Source: Armigeres subalbatus (lineage: Eukaryota; Arthropoda; Insecta; Diptera; Culicidae). Taken from it: a stretch of DNA of 64,000 nucleotides. The DNA lies in contig NC_085140.1 in NCBI RefSeq assembly GCF_024139115.2, forward strand, positions 432,325,240-432,389,239. Reading direction: 5' to 3'. The notes beneath the pieces were generated by a model. It searched no databases and was not told the origin of the DNA. It was given only the letters and a program-made list of their open reading frames with translations. Position 1 is the stretch's first letter, and each line of letters opens with the position of its first letter. The position numbers were made by a program, and so were the translations under genes. Of the stretch, positions 11,875 through 22,000 are shown piece after piece.

Positions 11875-12518
11875 TGTTCGGAATATATACAGAAACGGCA
11901 CTTAATTTCTTGTAGCAGTATATTTATACAGCTCAAACTGAAATTTGAAGGGTTTACATCAGTATTTATCTACAAATTTGCCTTTATTTACTTACAAAAG
12001 TTAGTTTCTTCTGCAAACTCGTGGTGCAATTTTCAGAACATTTACCGGTCCCCGTACTTCAACTATTCAACATTAGCCTATAAATTTATTCAGGATAATA
12101 ATTATTTATTTTAAATAATTATAGTTAATTAGGATACTCACTAGTTTCCTGCTTTAGGTCAAATTTTAGCTAATTTACGAATTTTGTTGTAATCAGTGCC
12201 TACGATGCTTTTGATATCCGCATATGACCTGGTTTTAGTTCAATTCATTATTAATATGTTTAGCTTACTAATTAATTTATGCACGACTTACTGTGATGTA
12301 GCACTATCTTATTTGCTAATAATTGTAAGATTAGTACAAAACAGCCGCGAAATAGTTTAAATTTTAATAATATTCAATAAACTTCTACAAGGTATCGAAC
12401 CACCATTAACTGCTCTTTTTCTTGTTTTGTTTTTATCTCTTGTCCTAACGATTATTCCCATTATCTTCTCCTTCAATTCATAGACTGGCGCACAGTCACT
12501 AGCCCAGTGGTGTTAACA
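11875..12518 (-). repeat. BEL/Pao 5' LTR (644 bp)
   Basis: This is the upstream LTR for the - strand element and so its promoter. It matches 4896-5538 with TG...CA ends on both strands. The sequence just inside (plus positions 11845-11874) should hold the primer-binding site, but I could not match it to a tRNA end. Confidence 0.95.
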
Positions 12519-12535
12519 CTCATCGTATATCACTT

Positions 12536-13020
12536 TTCGTCGTTTGATAAAAAGAATCACTTGAAATTGAAAACTGAGAAATAAGGAGCGAGAGTGAAAC
12601 CTCTCACTCCTATCTTCGCACTTCTCACTTTTCACAGCGATTAGTGATAAATGAGGAGTGAGAAGTGAGAAGTAAGACGTCTTACTCATCAGTTCTCACT
12701 TTTCACTGCGAAAAGTTAGAAGTGCGAAGTGAGAAGCAAGAAAGGGGAAGTGAAAAATGATGAGTGATATTTGTAACGTCCCACTTCTCAATTCTGAATT
12801 CTGTGAAAAGTGAAAAGAGCGAAGTGCGAAGTGAGACGCCTTATTCACTCATCATTTTTCATTTCTCACATCTCACTGCGAAAAGTGAGAAGTGAGAATA
12901 AGAAGTGGGAAATAATGTGTGATAAGTGTCATATCTTACTGTAAAAAGTGAGAAGAGAGGCGCTTCTCTTCCCATCCATCATTCCTTACTTTTCGCAGCG
13001 AGAGAAATGATGATTAAGAA
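12536..13020. repeat. GAAGTGAGAAGTG-type satellite, right part
   Basis: Continuation of the array at 4445-4890 on the other side of the retrotransposon, with the same GAGAAGTG / CACTTCTCACTT words in both orientations. Confidence 0.8.
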
Positions 13021-13034
13021 GGGAGAATTGATCT

Positions 13035-13167
13035 AATCAGCCGAATGACTTATTCGGCCGAATGACCTATTCGGCTAAATGTCCTATTCGGCCAAATGAC
13101 CTATTCAGCTGTATGATCCGTTCGGTCAAATGATTTTCAGCCAGATGGGTTTCGGCCTAATGGATGT
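13035..13167. repeat. GGCCGAA-type minisatellite
   Basis: Repeats of TTCGGCCGAATGACCTA with a period of 17-18 bp, the same family as 4100-4435. A few decayed units also lie at 13820-13870, beyond the foldback repeat. Confidence 0.7.
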
Positions 13168-13760
13168 TCGGTTCTATATGATGCCCTGATGCTCTGGACA
13201 AAATTTCAGCCAAATCGGTCAACGTTTGGGCGGTGCTAAACTTGTTGGAAGTTTATATGCAAAAATGTATGCAGAAACATCCAAAAACAGTAAACTGCAG
13301 TTGGACGGCACTACTTACGATGAAGAACCATGATACTCATTCAGATCTTGAAGAATTTAATACAGAATGTTATGCAGAAAACCGCGAGAAGATTAGAGTT
13401 TGCCAGGCTAAGTTATTAGCATTTCTCTGAAGTGGGGTTTGAGCAAATTTCGTTTCTTTTACCTTTGAAAAGAAATAAATTCACCTTTACAACACTCCAG
13501 TAAAATGCTTATATCTTTGCGCAATGAACTCTAATCTTCTCGCGGTTTTCAGCATAACGTTCTGTATTTAATTCTACAAGAACTGAATGAGTATCATGGT
13601 TCTTGATCGTAAATTGTGCCGTCTAACTGCAAATCACTGTTTTGGGATGTTTCTGCATACATTTTTGCATATAAACTTCCAACGAGTTTAGCACCGCCCA
13701 AACATTGACTGATTTGGCTGAAATTTTGTCCAGAGCATCAGGGCATCAAACAGAACCGAA
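13168..13760. repeat. Foldback repeat, two arms of about 233 bp
   Basis: Left arm 13168-13400 and right arm 13527-13760 are inverted copies with a few percent mismatch, separated by a 126-bp spacer. The 65-codon frame at 13233-13430 lies in the left arm and spacer and resembles no family I know. A transcript through here would form a very long duplex. It sits inside GGCCGAA minisatellite, so target duplications cannot be recognised. Confidence 0.88.
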
Positions 13761-13869
13761 TAAGAGGGCGGCTAATCAAAAAATTTGAAAAAGTGTTTTT
13801 TGAGCCACCCTAATGTTGGGCCTAGTGACATTCGGCCAAATGGTTATCGGTGGAATGAGTTTCGGCTAT

Positions 13870-16528
13870 AAGGACCTTTCTCATAAAATTCTTCAGGCCT
13901 TCCGTATCCTAACTGAACTACCAAATCTTTACTTTCGCCTTGAATTCTGTGATGAACATGGAAGATGATATGACCATTTTCATATGACTGAAAATTATCT
14001 AACACACTCATCTCATTAATTATATTATTCAATCGCTTTGATGTAGTAAAATCAAACTATAATTTTTTTAAAGGTATCAATTATTTCAATTCGATGCCTA
14101 CACATATCAAACGTGCAACGACATTATCACAGTTTAAGAGACTTTGTGTTTCACACGTAAAAGCTGCCTTTTAAGCAGCTACTTAGTTGACTTTTTATAA
14201 TTCAATAAATTTTGTGTCTTGACGAAGTTTGACCTACGGATTGTTTGTTTGGACAATTGTATTTTTTATTTATTGAGGCACTGATAAACTGTTTTGTTCG
14301 CCTCGATGATGATGATGGATTTTATATATATTGACGTAATTGTAATTTGACCTTTTTTTGTGTAGTCTACAAAAGTTTGAGTCTCGCGCGCGTAAAGCAG
14401 ATATGGATGATTTTTAAAATTTACGTTCAGTCTTGCGCATTTTCAACTGTTTGAATGATTCTTCGGATTAGTAATGGACTATCTGGTAGAGTTTTGTTCC
14501 CGTGGTTGATACCGAAACTTTTGATATCGACGGAGCGGTAACACAAGTTTTAGTTTTGTTGACGACTTAGATTATTAATTTTATTGATGCTTACGAGTGA
14601 TAAACTTTAAGTGGTCTTGTTAAAACATGAAACGCGATTCTTGGTGAACTTTTGAAATCTGTGTGAGAGGTATCACAAGTTTTGCATTTTAGTATAAACT
14701 CGAAGTATTACTACCGATGCTTATGAGAATCTGTAGATGAAAATGACAGTTTTTTTTTTAATTTACCTTTTTGCTGGATAGTAATGGAAATTTATGTAAT
14801 TCATATCTGTGAAGGCAATCAAATCGTTTTTGTTTTTGCAAATCTGATTAAATTGTTACTATATCAAATCCAATTAATTATCTTAAAGATAGATCTTATA
14901 ACTCAAACCTTTGTAAGGGTACGTGGCGGGAAGAAAAAAAAATTGAAAAAAGAAAAATAAGAAAAAACCAATTCATTTGTGTTCATTTATAGAAATCCAT
15001 GGATAATTTTCATAAATAAATGAAATTGAGCAACACATAATTGACAAATGACAAAATACTTGAATTAAAAGCAATAGAAAAATAATTAAATTTCACTTGT
15101 CATGGGATGAGATAGTACTTAAAACACATTTTATTCAACAACAAATCTGAACAGTCTGAGCTTCCGCAGGCTTTTCTCGTGCGCCTTGCTTCTAAAGGAT
15201 TTTATTTAATATTTGTCGAAATATTTACTTCTTCTAATTTGTCCTTGGAAATTTATGCCGAACTTAAATCCTGTACCTACATGATGTGCTCCATCCGAGT
15301 AGCTTTTCCCAAGCCAAGGAACATCATCATTCAATGTTCAAAAGCGGTATAAGCATAATTTTAAATCGCTAGGATTTCCCCCACGCCTGATCTGGTAGCT
15401 CGCAAAAAAGTATGGATTCCATGCTGTACATAGAATAGAAACCGGTGAAGGGCAAAAGCTACTCCAGTTCTAGGAAACCTTGACTTACTCCGATGCCTCC
15501 TTTCCAACTCAGTAACAACAGCCTCCCGAACCCGGAAGGAGATGGGCTATTACAAGCCGGCGATGGGTTTGTTGCAAAAACCGCAAGCTCAGGAGCAGGG
15601 GCACATCGTCTCCGTGGTTGGTCGGGTGCCACTAGTCTCACGGACTGTTTATCCTACTAGCTGGTGCGGTGTTTGGCTCGTGGCAAGCTTTTCCTGCTCG
15701 AGGCACCACGCTAAAAATCATATCTGGAAACGGCGATGCCTATCTTGAAGGTTTGGCGTTTTCGCTGAATGAGAGTATGCTAAATATTTGAAGAAAAGGC
15801 ACATTAATTTTAGGATGCTTTTATTTAGTTGCCTCCTGACTTGGTTGATTGTATATTGAGTATTTCTTCGAAGAGTAAATCAAGAATTTAGGTGAACGCA
15901 ATAGTTTCTAAATAGTCTTGGTGTGGGATAATATTCCCTGCCGTACAATTTGCATTGAAATATACATTTTTTGATATATGTAGGTACAATTGTACAACTC
16001 GTGGACATTCTGCAAAATATTAGTTAACATAAGTTTGTGCTTGTGGGAAACCATTTCAAATACCTACCTGTTTATCACGACCAGCTTTGAACTTAAGAAT
16101 AAATAACTCACGTAGTGAAGTGCATTTTACTTAAAATAAGGTGAAGTAAAGTAAACTAAAGTGAACAGAAAAATGATTTAGGTTAGGACTGTTCGAAAAC
16201 TCTTTTCCTCATGAAATCCGTAAAGCCACCAGAGATGAAACGGGAAGCGGATACAATAAATTTCGATATTTCTTCCCCAGCTAGTTTCTCATTTTCCGGT
16301 TTGCGAAAGGCAAAAAACTCTACCCAAGGGTTGGATTGGTACCATTCGGAAATGTTTGCGAATGTGGAAAGACATGAATTTGTAGAGTAGACGGACAAAG
16401 ATAAACTTTATTATGTGTACTGTTGGGATTCCGTTTCTGTTTGTATTAAAGAAGGGTATCATCGGTTTCCTGTAACATTGGGTGTTCAGATTGCAGTAAT
16501 CGTTCATAAACATGTGTGAAAAAAGTTA
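13870..16528. other. Unique AT-rich DNA, no gene recognised
   Basis: No domain, RNA gene or clear repeat. The stretch 15430-15740 is GC-richer and open on both strands for 60-68 codons. Its composition resembles retroelement untranslated sequence, but I could not identify it. Confidence 0.45.
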
Positions 16529-16536
16529 GGTGGAAA

Positions 16537-16679
16537 CAGAGTGTATGTAATTAAGAGTGGCGACACTGTCAGAATTGGAACAAAATTCATCTGTCATTCC
16601 GATATAAAATCGTGTTCCAAACGAGCAGGAGACCTGTCAAATGCGGCACATGTCGCCACTCATAATTACATACACTCTG
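16537..16679. mobile_element. hAT-type MITE (143 bp)
   Basis: Terminal inverted repeats of 29 bp with one mismatch, starting CAGAGTGTATGTAATTA, are flanked by a perfect 8-bp duplication GGTGGAAA (16529-16536 and 16680-16687). No coding capacity. It differs in sequence from the MITE at 8880-9281, so it represents another hAT-mobilised family. Confidence 0.93.
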
Positions 16680-16829
16680 GGTGGAAATAATGTTGATCCA
16701 CAGAATGTCCAAGATGCTTTAGACTGAGTGGTAGCTAGAAGAATGCTTGTTCAGCAAAGTTGCCTACATTAGATATCATTTGTTTGAAGTCTTAACAACT
16801 TGTACACCTTCCCCAAAAATCATAAAATT

Positions 16830-17410
16830 AAAATTAAAATCTCCCACAAGAAGTTCCTACGAATTTCCACATACAATTACTCCGAATTTCCACAGGAAAT
16901 TCTTCCGAAGCCCGTTAGAAAACTGTTCCATATTTCCACAGAAAATTTTGAAAACTCTCACATAAAATTCTTCCGATCTTCCGCAGGATTTTTTTTTTCG
17001 ATTTACTCTTTCTAATTTCCAGAAGAAATGCTTCTCATTTACCAGTAGACACATAGACGATTTGCCACAAGACATTCCGAATTTCATTAGGAAATGTTAC
17101 CAAATTTCCACAAGAAATGCTACCGTTCAACACGAATTTCTCTAGTTTTTTTTTCAATTTCCTTACGAGATTCTTCCGCGTTTTCTCAGGATTTTTTTTC
17201 CGAATTTCTCTCGGAAAATTTGCCGAATTTCCTAAGAACATTCTTCTAAATCTCAATTAGAAATTCTTCGAGATTCCCTGGGAAATTCCTTAGGAAATTC
17301 TTCGCGCATTTTTACGAGAAACTCTTCCGAATGTTCTCAGAAAAAATCTTTAAAAGTTCCTCTGGAAAGTTATCCAAATTTCATCGGAGAATTCTTCCGA
17401 ATTTTCTCAA
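16830..17410. repeat. GAATTTCC/GGAAATTC minisatellite array
   Basis: Degenerate repeats of about 24 bp built on CCGAATTTCC(T/A)CAGGAAATTCTT. Open frames of 70-76 codons on both strands come from the repeat. The same family recurs at 27100-27435, 42480-42830, 43800-45035 and 46500-47640. Confidence 0.75.
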
Positions 17411-17600
17411 ATATGTTTATACTCTCTCTTTTATCAATATTATCTATTATGTTATCTATTGTTATTAGTGATTTCTGCAAATCCTGATGTTAATTGATTT
17501 ATAATAGATTTAACAAACAACATAAACCGGTGATGCGCTTAATAAATAGTTTTCTAGTTTGCCTTGTGGGCAAAGGCGTTAGATTGCCTCATACAAAATA

Positions 17601-17885
17601 CAGTCGACTCTCTACATCTCGGTGCTCTATATCTCGATATCTCTCTATCTCGATATGTTCTTTTCATATTTTGTTCAGGATTATCTCTTCCTATGTCGGT
17701 ATTATTCAAATTTCTAAGTTACTAGACCGCCTTTGAGCAATAACAAAGCCATCAAAAACAAGAAATGACAATAGTTTTGTTGACGTTTTCTAAAGCAACG
17801 AGCAGTACCCTTTTCCCATTCTTCGATCTCTCCCTATCTCCATGCTTCGACTATCCTTCTTTATCGAGATGCAGAGAGTCGACTG
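17601..17885. mobile_element. pogo/Tigger-like MITE (285 bp)
   Basis: Ends CAGTCGACTCTCTACATCTC (left) and its near-perfect complement at the right, flanked by TA at 17599-17600 and 17886-17887. CAGT-type ends with a TA target are typical of pogo-like elements. Interior repeats ATCTCGATAT words. No transposase. Confidence 0.85.
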
Positions 17886-17889
17886 TAAG

Positions 17890-19190
17890 CAGGCTTGTAA
17901 AATGTCATCTGCATGTCATTTGACTAATTTGCTCATAACTTTCTTCACAAGCCAAATTTATTCCATAGTTTTAGAGGTACTCATAACGCTTGAGTAGGGC
18001 TATATTTTTGTCCAAGGGTACATTGCTCTAAATATTACATATGAGGCTGGAAAGTGAAAACTCTCCAAAATGCAACCCCCGAACAACTTGACATTTAGCC
18101 TTAGTTTCGCGTACCCACTTGGAAATCGTAGATGGCGCTTCGAAACATAAACAATGGGTCCATCCTACGCCACCGTTACACTTTTTCTCCATGGAAGTCA
18201 TGTTTTTTATTTCGTCATTTGTTGTCTCCAAATAACAGACAGGATCCTCCTTTGAATAGGGCAGATTTTTAATTGCGAAGTAAATATAAGAAAATAAATT
18301 TAAAAAAAGGAAAACAAATAATTTTTCTATTTTTCGTTCGTTTACTTATTATGCTCAAGTGCATTCAGCGCAACGGAGCCAAAACCATTATACATTGTTT
18401 TACAATTTTGTAGCTTGATGCTCAAATACGGATTACATAATTCAGAGAACTGTAAAACTGATTTTCTTTAGTTTCATTTTAATTCACAAAATAATGCATA
18501 ATGTTTCTCATGTTGGGAAAATCTGTCTTTTGCGCTAAAATACCGCTTGTATTACTTTCTAAAGCTACATCTTCCGTGTCCAACTTTCTTAATGTTGTCT
18601 TCATGATACCGTCGTCGGGGTGACAAATGGTCAAATGGGGGTGAGAATGGGCACCCCTATGTATCTTTTGACAGATAAGAGATACTGTCATTCTGACAAC
18701 CGTCATTTGTTTGCTATAATAGTAGATGTTTTGTGCTCAATATCAAACCGGATGGGCATCTCAATTTTGAACTAGAAACAAATGATATTTTTGTACAAGA
18801 AAAACAACTCGAAAGTTTTTTTGGCCTTTTTCAATGTGTCATAAATTGAAGTGATTTAGTTCAAAAAGTGAGTTCTAATGCGTATTTACACAGTAAATTT
18901 AATGTGTTTTGTGGCCCAATGTCGATTGCCATCAAAATTTTAGCGCGAAATTTGTTTTCTTCACATTCCAAAAAAGCTGCGAAATTTGGTTGTGGGCACC
19001 CTTATTGGTTCGGTTATGGGCACCCTTATTTTATTGATAAATCATTCAATATCGTTTTAGTTGTCCCTCAACTTATTTTTAATAACGTTTATATGCAGTT
19101 TTTATAATTATTTTGACATAATTGTTCGAAATAATGAGTTTATTTATTATTTTTGTTCTTTGGGCATGTCTAGTTATTATACACACACTT
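17890..19190. other. Unique AT-rich DNA with GGGCACCC words
   Basis: No gene recognised. The phrase GGGCACCC or its complement recurs at about 18650, 18990, 19017, 19572 and 20102, often beside CCGAACC or CGGTTCGG. These may be ends of one decayed transposon, but I could not fix boundaries. Confidence 0.35.
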
Positions 19191-19194
19191 TTTG

Positions 19195-19475
19195 GAACAA
19201 AGCGTTGACCGATTTGCTTGCATTGTTGCATTCGACGGGGAATGCCTATGGGATCAAAATTTATGGCCAAAATATTATTTTTTTCAATGAAGGAGAAAGG
19301 TGATTAATCAGGATTTTTTTGACTGAGATACCAATAAATCGTAAATCAATAAAAAATTGGAACCCATTCACCTAAAGTGCGATTTTAGACCTTTCTTATG
19401 TGATTTTTTTCAACATCCTCCTTAATGCACCGAGGAAGGCATCATCGCTGCTAGGTGAATTGATTTGAGTTTTTT
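19195..19475 (+). repeat. Remnant of the dispersed Aedes-type repeat
   Basis: Blocks GACCGATTTGCTTGCA, GTTGCATTCGACGGGG and GAGGAAGGCATCATC ... TAGGTGAATT, ending in a T-run, appear in the same order as in the fuller copy at 21068-21435. It is diverged and partly deleted. Confidence 0.5.
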
Positions 19476-19722
19476 TGTTTCTCCTGGCTTTTAGAATGAA
19501 TAAACTATTCCTTCTCTTTAAATATGGGTTGGTTTTATACATGCTTCTTTATTTTTGCCTAAGTTTTCAAGGGTGCCCACAATCGAACCACAAAATGAAA
19601 ATGTCCAAAAATGTAAAATTTTATAAATTGTCAATATTTTTTTCCAAATCGATGAATTCATACTTTTTTTTTTCTTTACTAGAGTGATTTTTCATGAATT
19701 CATACTAATTTCTTTGCTAGTA

Positions 19723-20011
19723 CAGTGATTGTTCGCTAATTGGGGCACGACCTCACCCCAACTAGCGAATGCCGTTCGCTAATTGGAGCGTTTTGACAAG
19801 CGTCAATGTTGTTTACTTTTTGCATTGAACAAAGTAAAATTTTACGCGCCAGAAAATATCGATCCCGCCAAACACGGAAACAAAACGTCAACGCGTTTTT
19901 GACATCATATTCTGACGTTTAGCTGCTTTTTAATTGGGTTTCGCCCCAATTAGCGAACCCCCAACTAAAAAGCGCCCCAACTAGAAAAACCCAATTAGCG
20001 AACGTTCACTG
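19723..20011. mobile_element. pogo/Tigger-like MITE (289 bp)
   Basis: Ends CAGTGATTGTTCGCTAATTG and CAATTAGCGAACGTTCACTG, with TA at 19721-19722 and 20012-20013. The motif TTCGCTAATTGGGG recurs several times inside near both ends, giving complex subterminal inverted repeats. No transposase. Confidence 0.88.
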
Positions 20012-20479
20012 TAGTAAGGTTATACGTTTAGTTATCCATTGCTATGCAAATGTTGGCATAAAATCAACCAAGGCCAAAGTTATGGACCAAACAAAAAAGG
20101 GTGCCCACAACCGAACCTTCTCCCCTACACTCAATCCTCTTTTTACGGCAGTTTTTTATACGTCACTTCGTTTTACGGCCTCCTTTTTACGGCACGTGAC
20201 GTAAAAAGAATTTGAAAAATTATTGACATTCAAAAGTAAGCCTATAAGAAGGCACTCTTAGAAACCCAAAGAACAAAGTAGATGCTTTGTATATTCATCA
20301 TTTGCCTTCAACAATTGTTCCATTCCAGGTCATCCAAGAATTTCCTGGAGTCTACACGCGTAACCAAGGACCTAAAGTCTACAAGCGTTACGAAAGAGCT
20401 GTTATTTCTTTGATATTTGATATATTAATCCAAACTCCATATGCCTTAAGCAGCCGTTCCTTTCCAGGTCATCCAAGAA

Positions 20480-21056
20480 TTCCCTAGACTCCTCAGCCGC
20501 GGTTTCATCTCAAACATGTCCTCCAAGTATTTGTCTTTCACTTGCGTTTTAAATGCAGGCATATGAGTTGTTCTAAAATTTCCAAATTGTCCTGGAGTTT
20601 GAATCAAATGGTCTACCGAATCAACCAAGTCTTCCATGATGTCCCCAGCCACGGTAACCATCCAATTATGTCCTTCAAGTATTTGTCTTTCGCTCGCGTC
20701 TCTAATGAAGGCATATGAGTTGTTCTAAGATCTCCAAATTGCCCTGGAGTTTGAATCAAAAGGTCTGTCGAATCAACTAAGGCATTCATGATGTCCCCAG
20801 CCACGGTATCAACCCAATTATGTCCTCCGAGTATTTTTCTTTCACTTGTGTCTCAAATCCACACATATGAGATGTAATAAGATTTCCGAATCGTCTCGGA
20901 GTTTGATTAAAATGGTCTACCGAATCAACTAAGGCTTCCATGATGTTCCCAGCCGCGATAATAATCCAATTATGTTCTCCGAGTATTTGTCGTTCTCTCG
21001 CGTCTCAAATGTAGGCATATGAGTTGTTCTAAGATCTTCAAATTATCCTGGAGTTT
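20480..21056. repeat. 152-bp tandem repeat, about 3.8 copies
   Basis: The marker phrase GTCCTCCAAGTATTTGTCTT starts at 20518, 20670, 20822 and 20974, an exact 152-bp period. Units are diverged by roughly 10-20%. The two - strand frames at 20446-20661 and 20613-20804 translate successive units into similar peptides (LIQTPGQFG, RTTHMP), each in a different frame because 152 is not divisible by three. Confidence 0.9.
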
Positions 21057-21067
21057 ATTTTAATTTT

Positions 21068-21435
21068 AATTTTTTTTTGCCTTTCTCGTACAACAAAGTT
21101 GTACCGAAAGGCTATTATTTCACTCCAAAATCAAACTTTTTATAGAAGTTTTGGAGACCCATGATGTTATATACCAAATAACATCATATAAACCGAAAAA
21201 CATTAGCCACTTTTTCATATAGTAATTCTTAACCGATTTTCTCGCAATAAGTTGCATTCGACGGGGGACAAACCCGAGTTGATCACTATTGAATTTGATA
21301 ACGATCGACCATTGCGTTAAAAAGTTATTAAGAAAATGGAATCGAATTATGTAAGCGCCATATAAGGTTGGTTTCTTGGCTAAATGCGAGGAAGGCAGTG
21401 TCACCACTCGGTGAATTAAGTTGGGTTTTTAATAT
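21068..21435 (+). repeat. Dispersed Aedes-type repeat, fuller copy
   Basis: Starts GCCTTTCTCGTACAACAAAG with a small inverted repeat around the 5' end and ends GAGGAAGGCAGTGTCACCAC then CTCGGTGAATT and a T-run. I remember this layout as very common in Aedes genomes, but cannot give a family name or mechanism. Fragments of it occur at 100-215 and 19195-19475. Confidence 0.6.
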
Positions 21436-22000
21436 AGAGGGATGAAGGCCAATCTGCAAACAGACACCTGAAATTATCACCCAGGAAGTGGGGTTGACGG
21501 AACACCGGACCCACTAAACCCACCCAAGCAACGGAAGGTTAATTGAGTTACCCTCTCTACTAATACCCTGGTTCCCCCAGGAACTGCCTCCCAGCATTAC
21601 TTCTGGGGGATAGGCAGTACTTAATTTACTCGCTCATTCACGCTCACACAGGCACTCATCCCGTATGAAGCTTACTTGGGTGCTCTCTCTAACATACCCT
21701 CTGACACACCCTGACACTCTTTCTGATGCACCATATGAGTCTTACTTGGGTGCTCACCCTTTACGCACCATGGGAGACTAACTTGGATGCTCACCCTACC
21801 ACCTGATTCGCGCTCTAGTACACCAATCTGAAACTTATTTGGGTGCTCACTCTAGCACACCCTGCCACTCCTCCTGACACACGCTCTGACACATCATGTG
21901 GTACTTACTTAGGTTCTCACTTCTGACATGCCACATGAGGCTGACTTGGATGCTCACTCTACTCTCCTTTGCCATGCCTCGAGGTGTCGATAGTTTCGAA
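21436..22000. repeat. Degenerate repeat of CTTACTTGGGTGCTCAC
   Basis: The phrase (C/G)TTACTTGGGTGCTC or a close variant recurs near 21668, 21742, 21790, 21835, 21905 and 21942, spaced 35-75 bases and alternating with CTGACACACCCTG-type words. There is no long open frame. It may be untranslated sequence of a retroelement; origin unknown. Confidence 0.5.

Larger units (their letters stand above)
4896..12518 (-). mobile_element. BEL/Pao LTR retrotransposon, full length but inactivated
   Basis: A 7.6-kb element bounded by near-identical LTRs that begin TGTT and end AACA on the + strand, flanked by a 5-bp target duplication CTCAT (4891-4895 and 12519-12523). Coding order on the - strand is Gag, aspartic protease, reverse transcriptase with RNase H, integrase, then a C-terminal domain. 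This order, with protease fused to Gag and integrase last, fits BEL/Pao. There is no envelope-like frame. Pol is split by a hAT-type MITE (8880-9281), and the coding region carries at least three in-frame stops (TAG 10711-10713, TGA 6894-6896, TAA 5948-5950) and about six frameshifts. It lies in satellite DNA. Confidence 0.95.
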
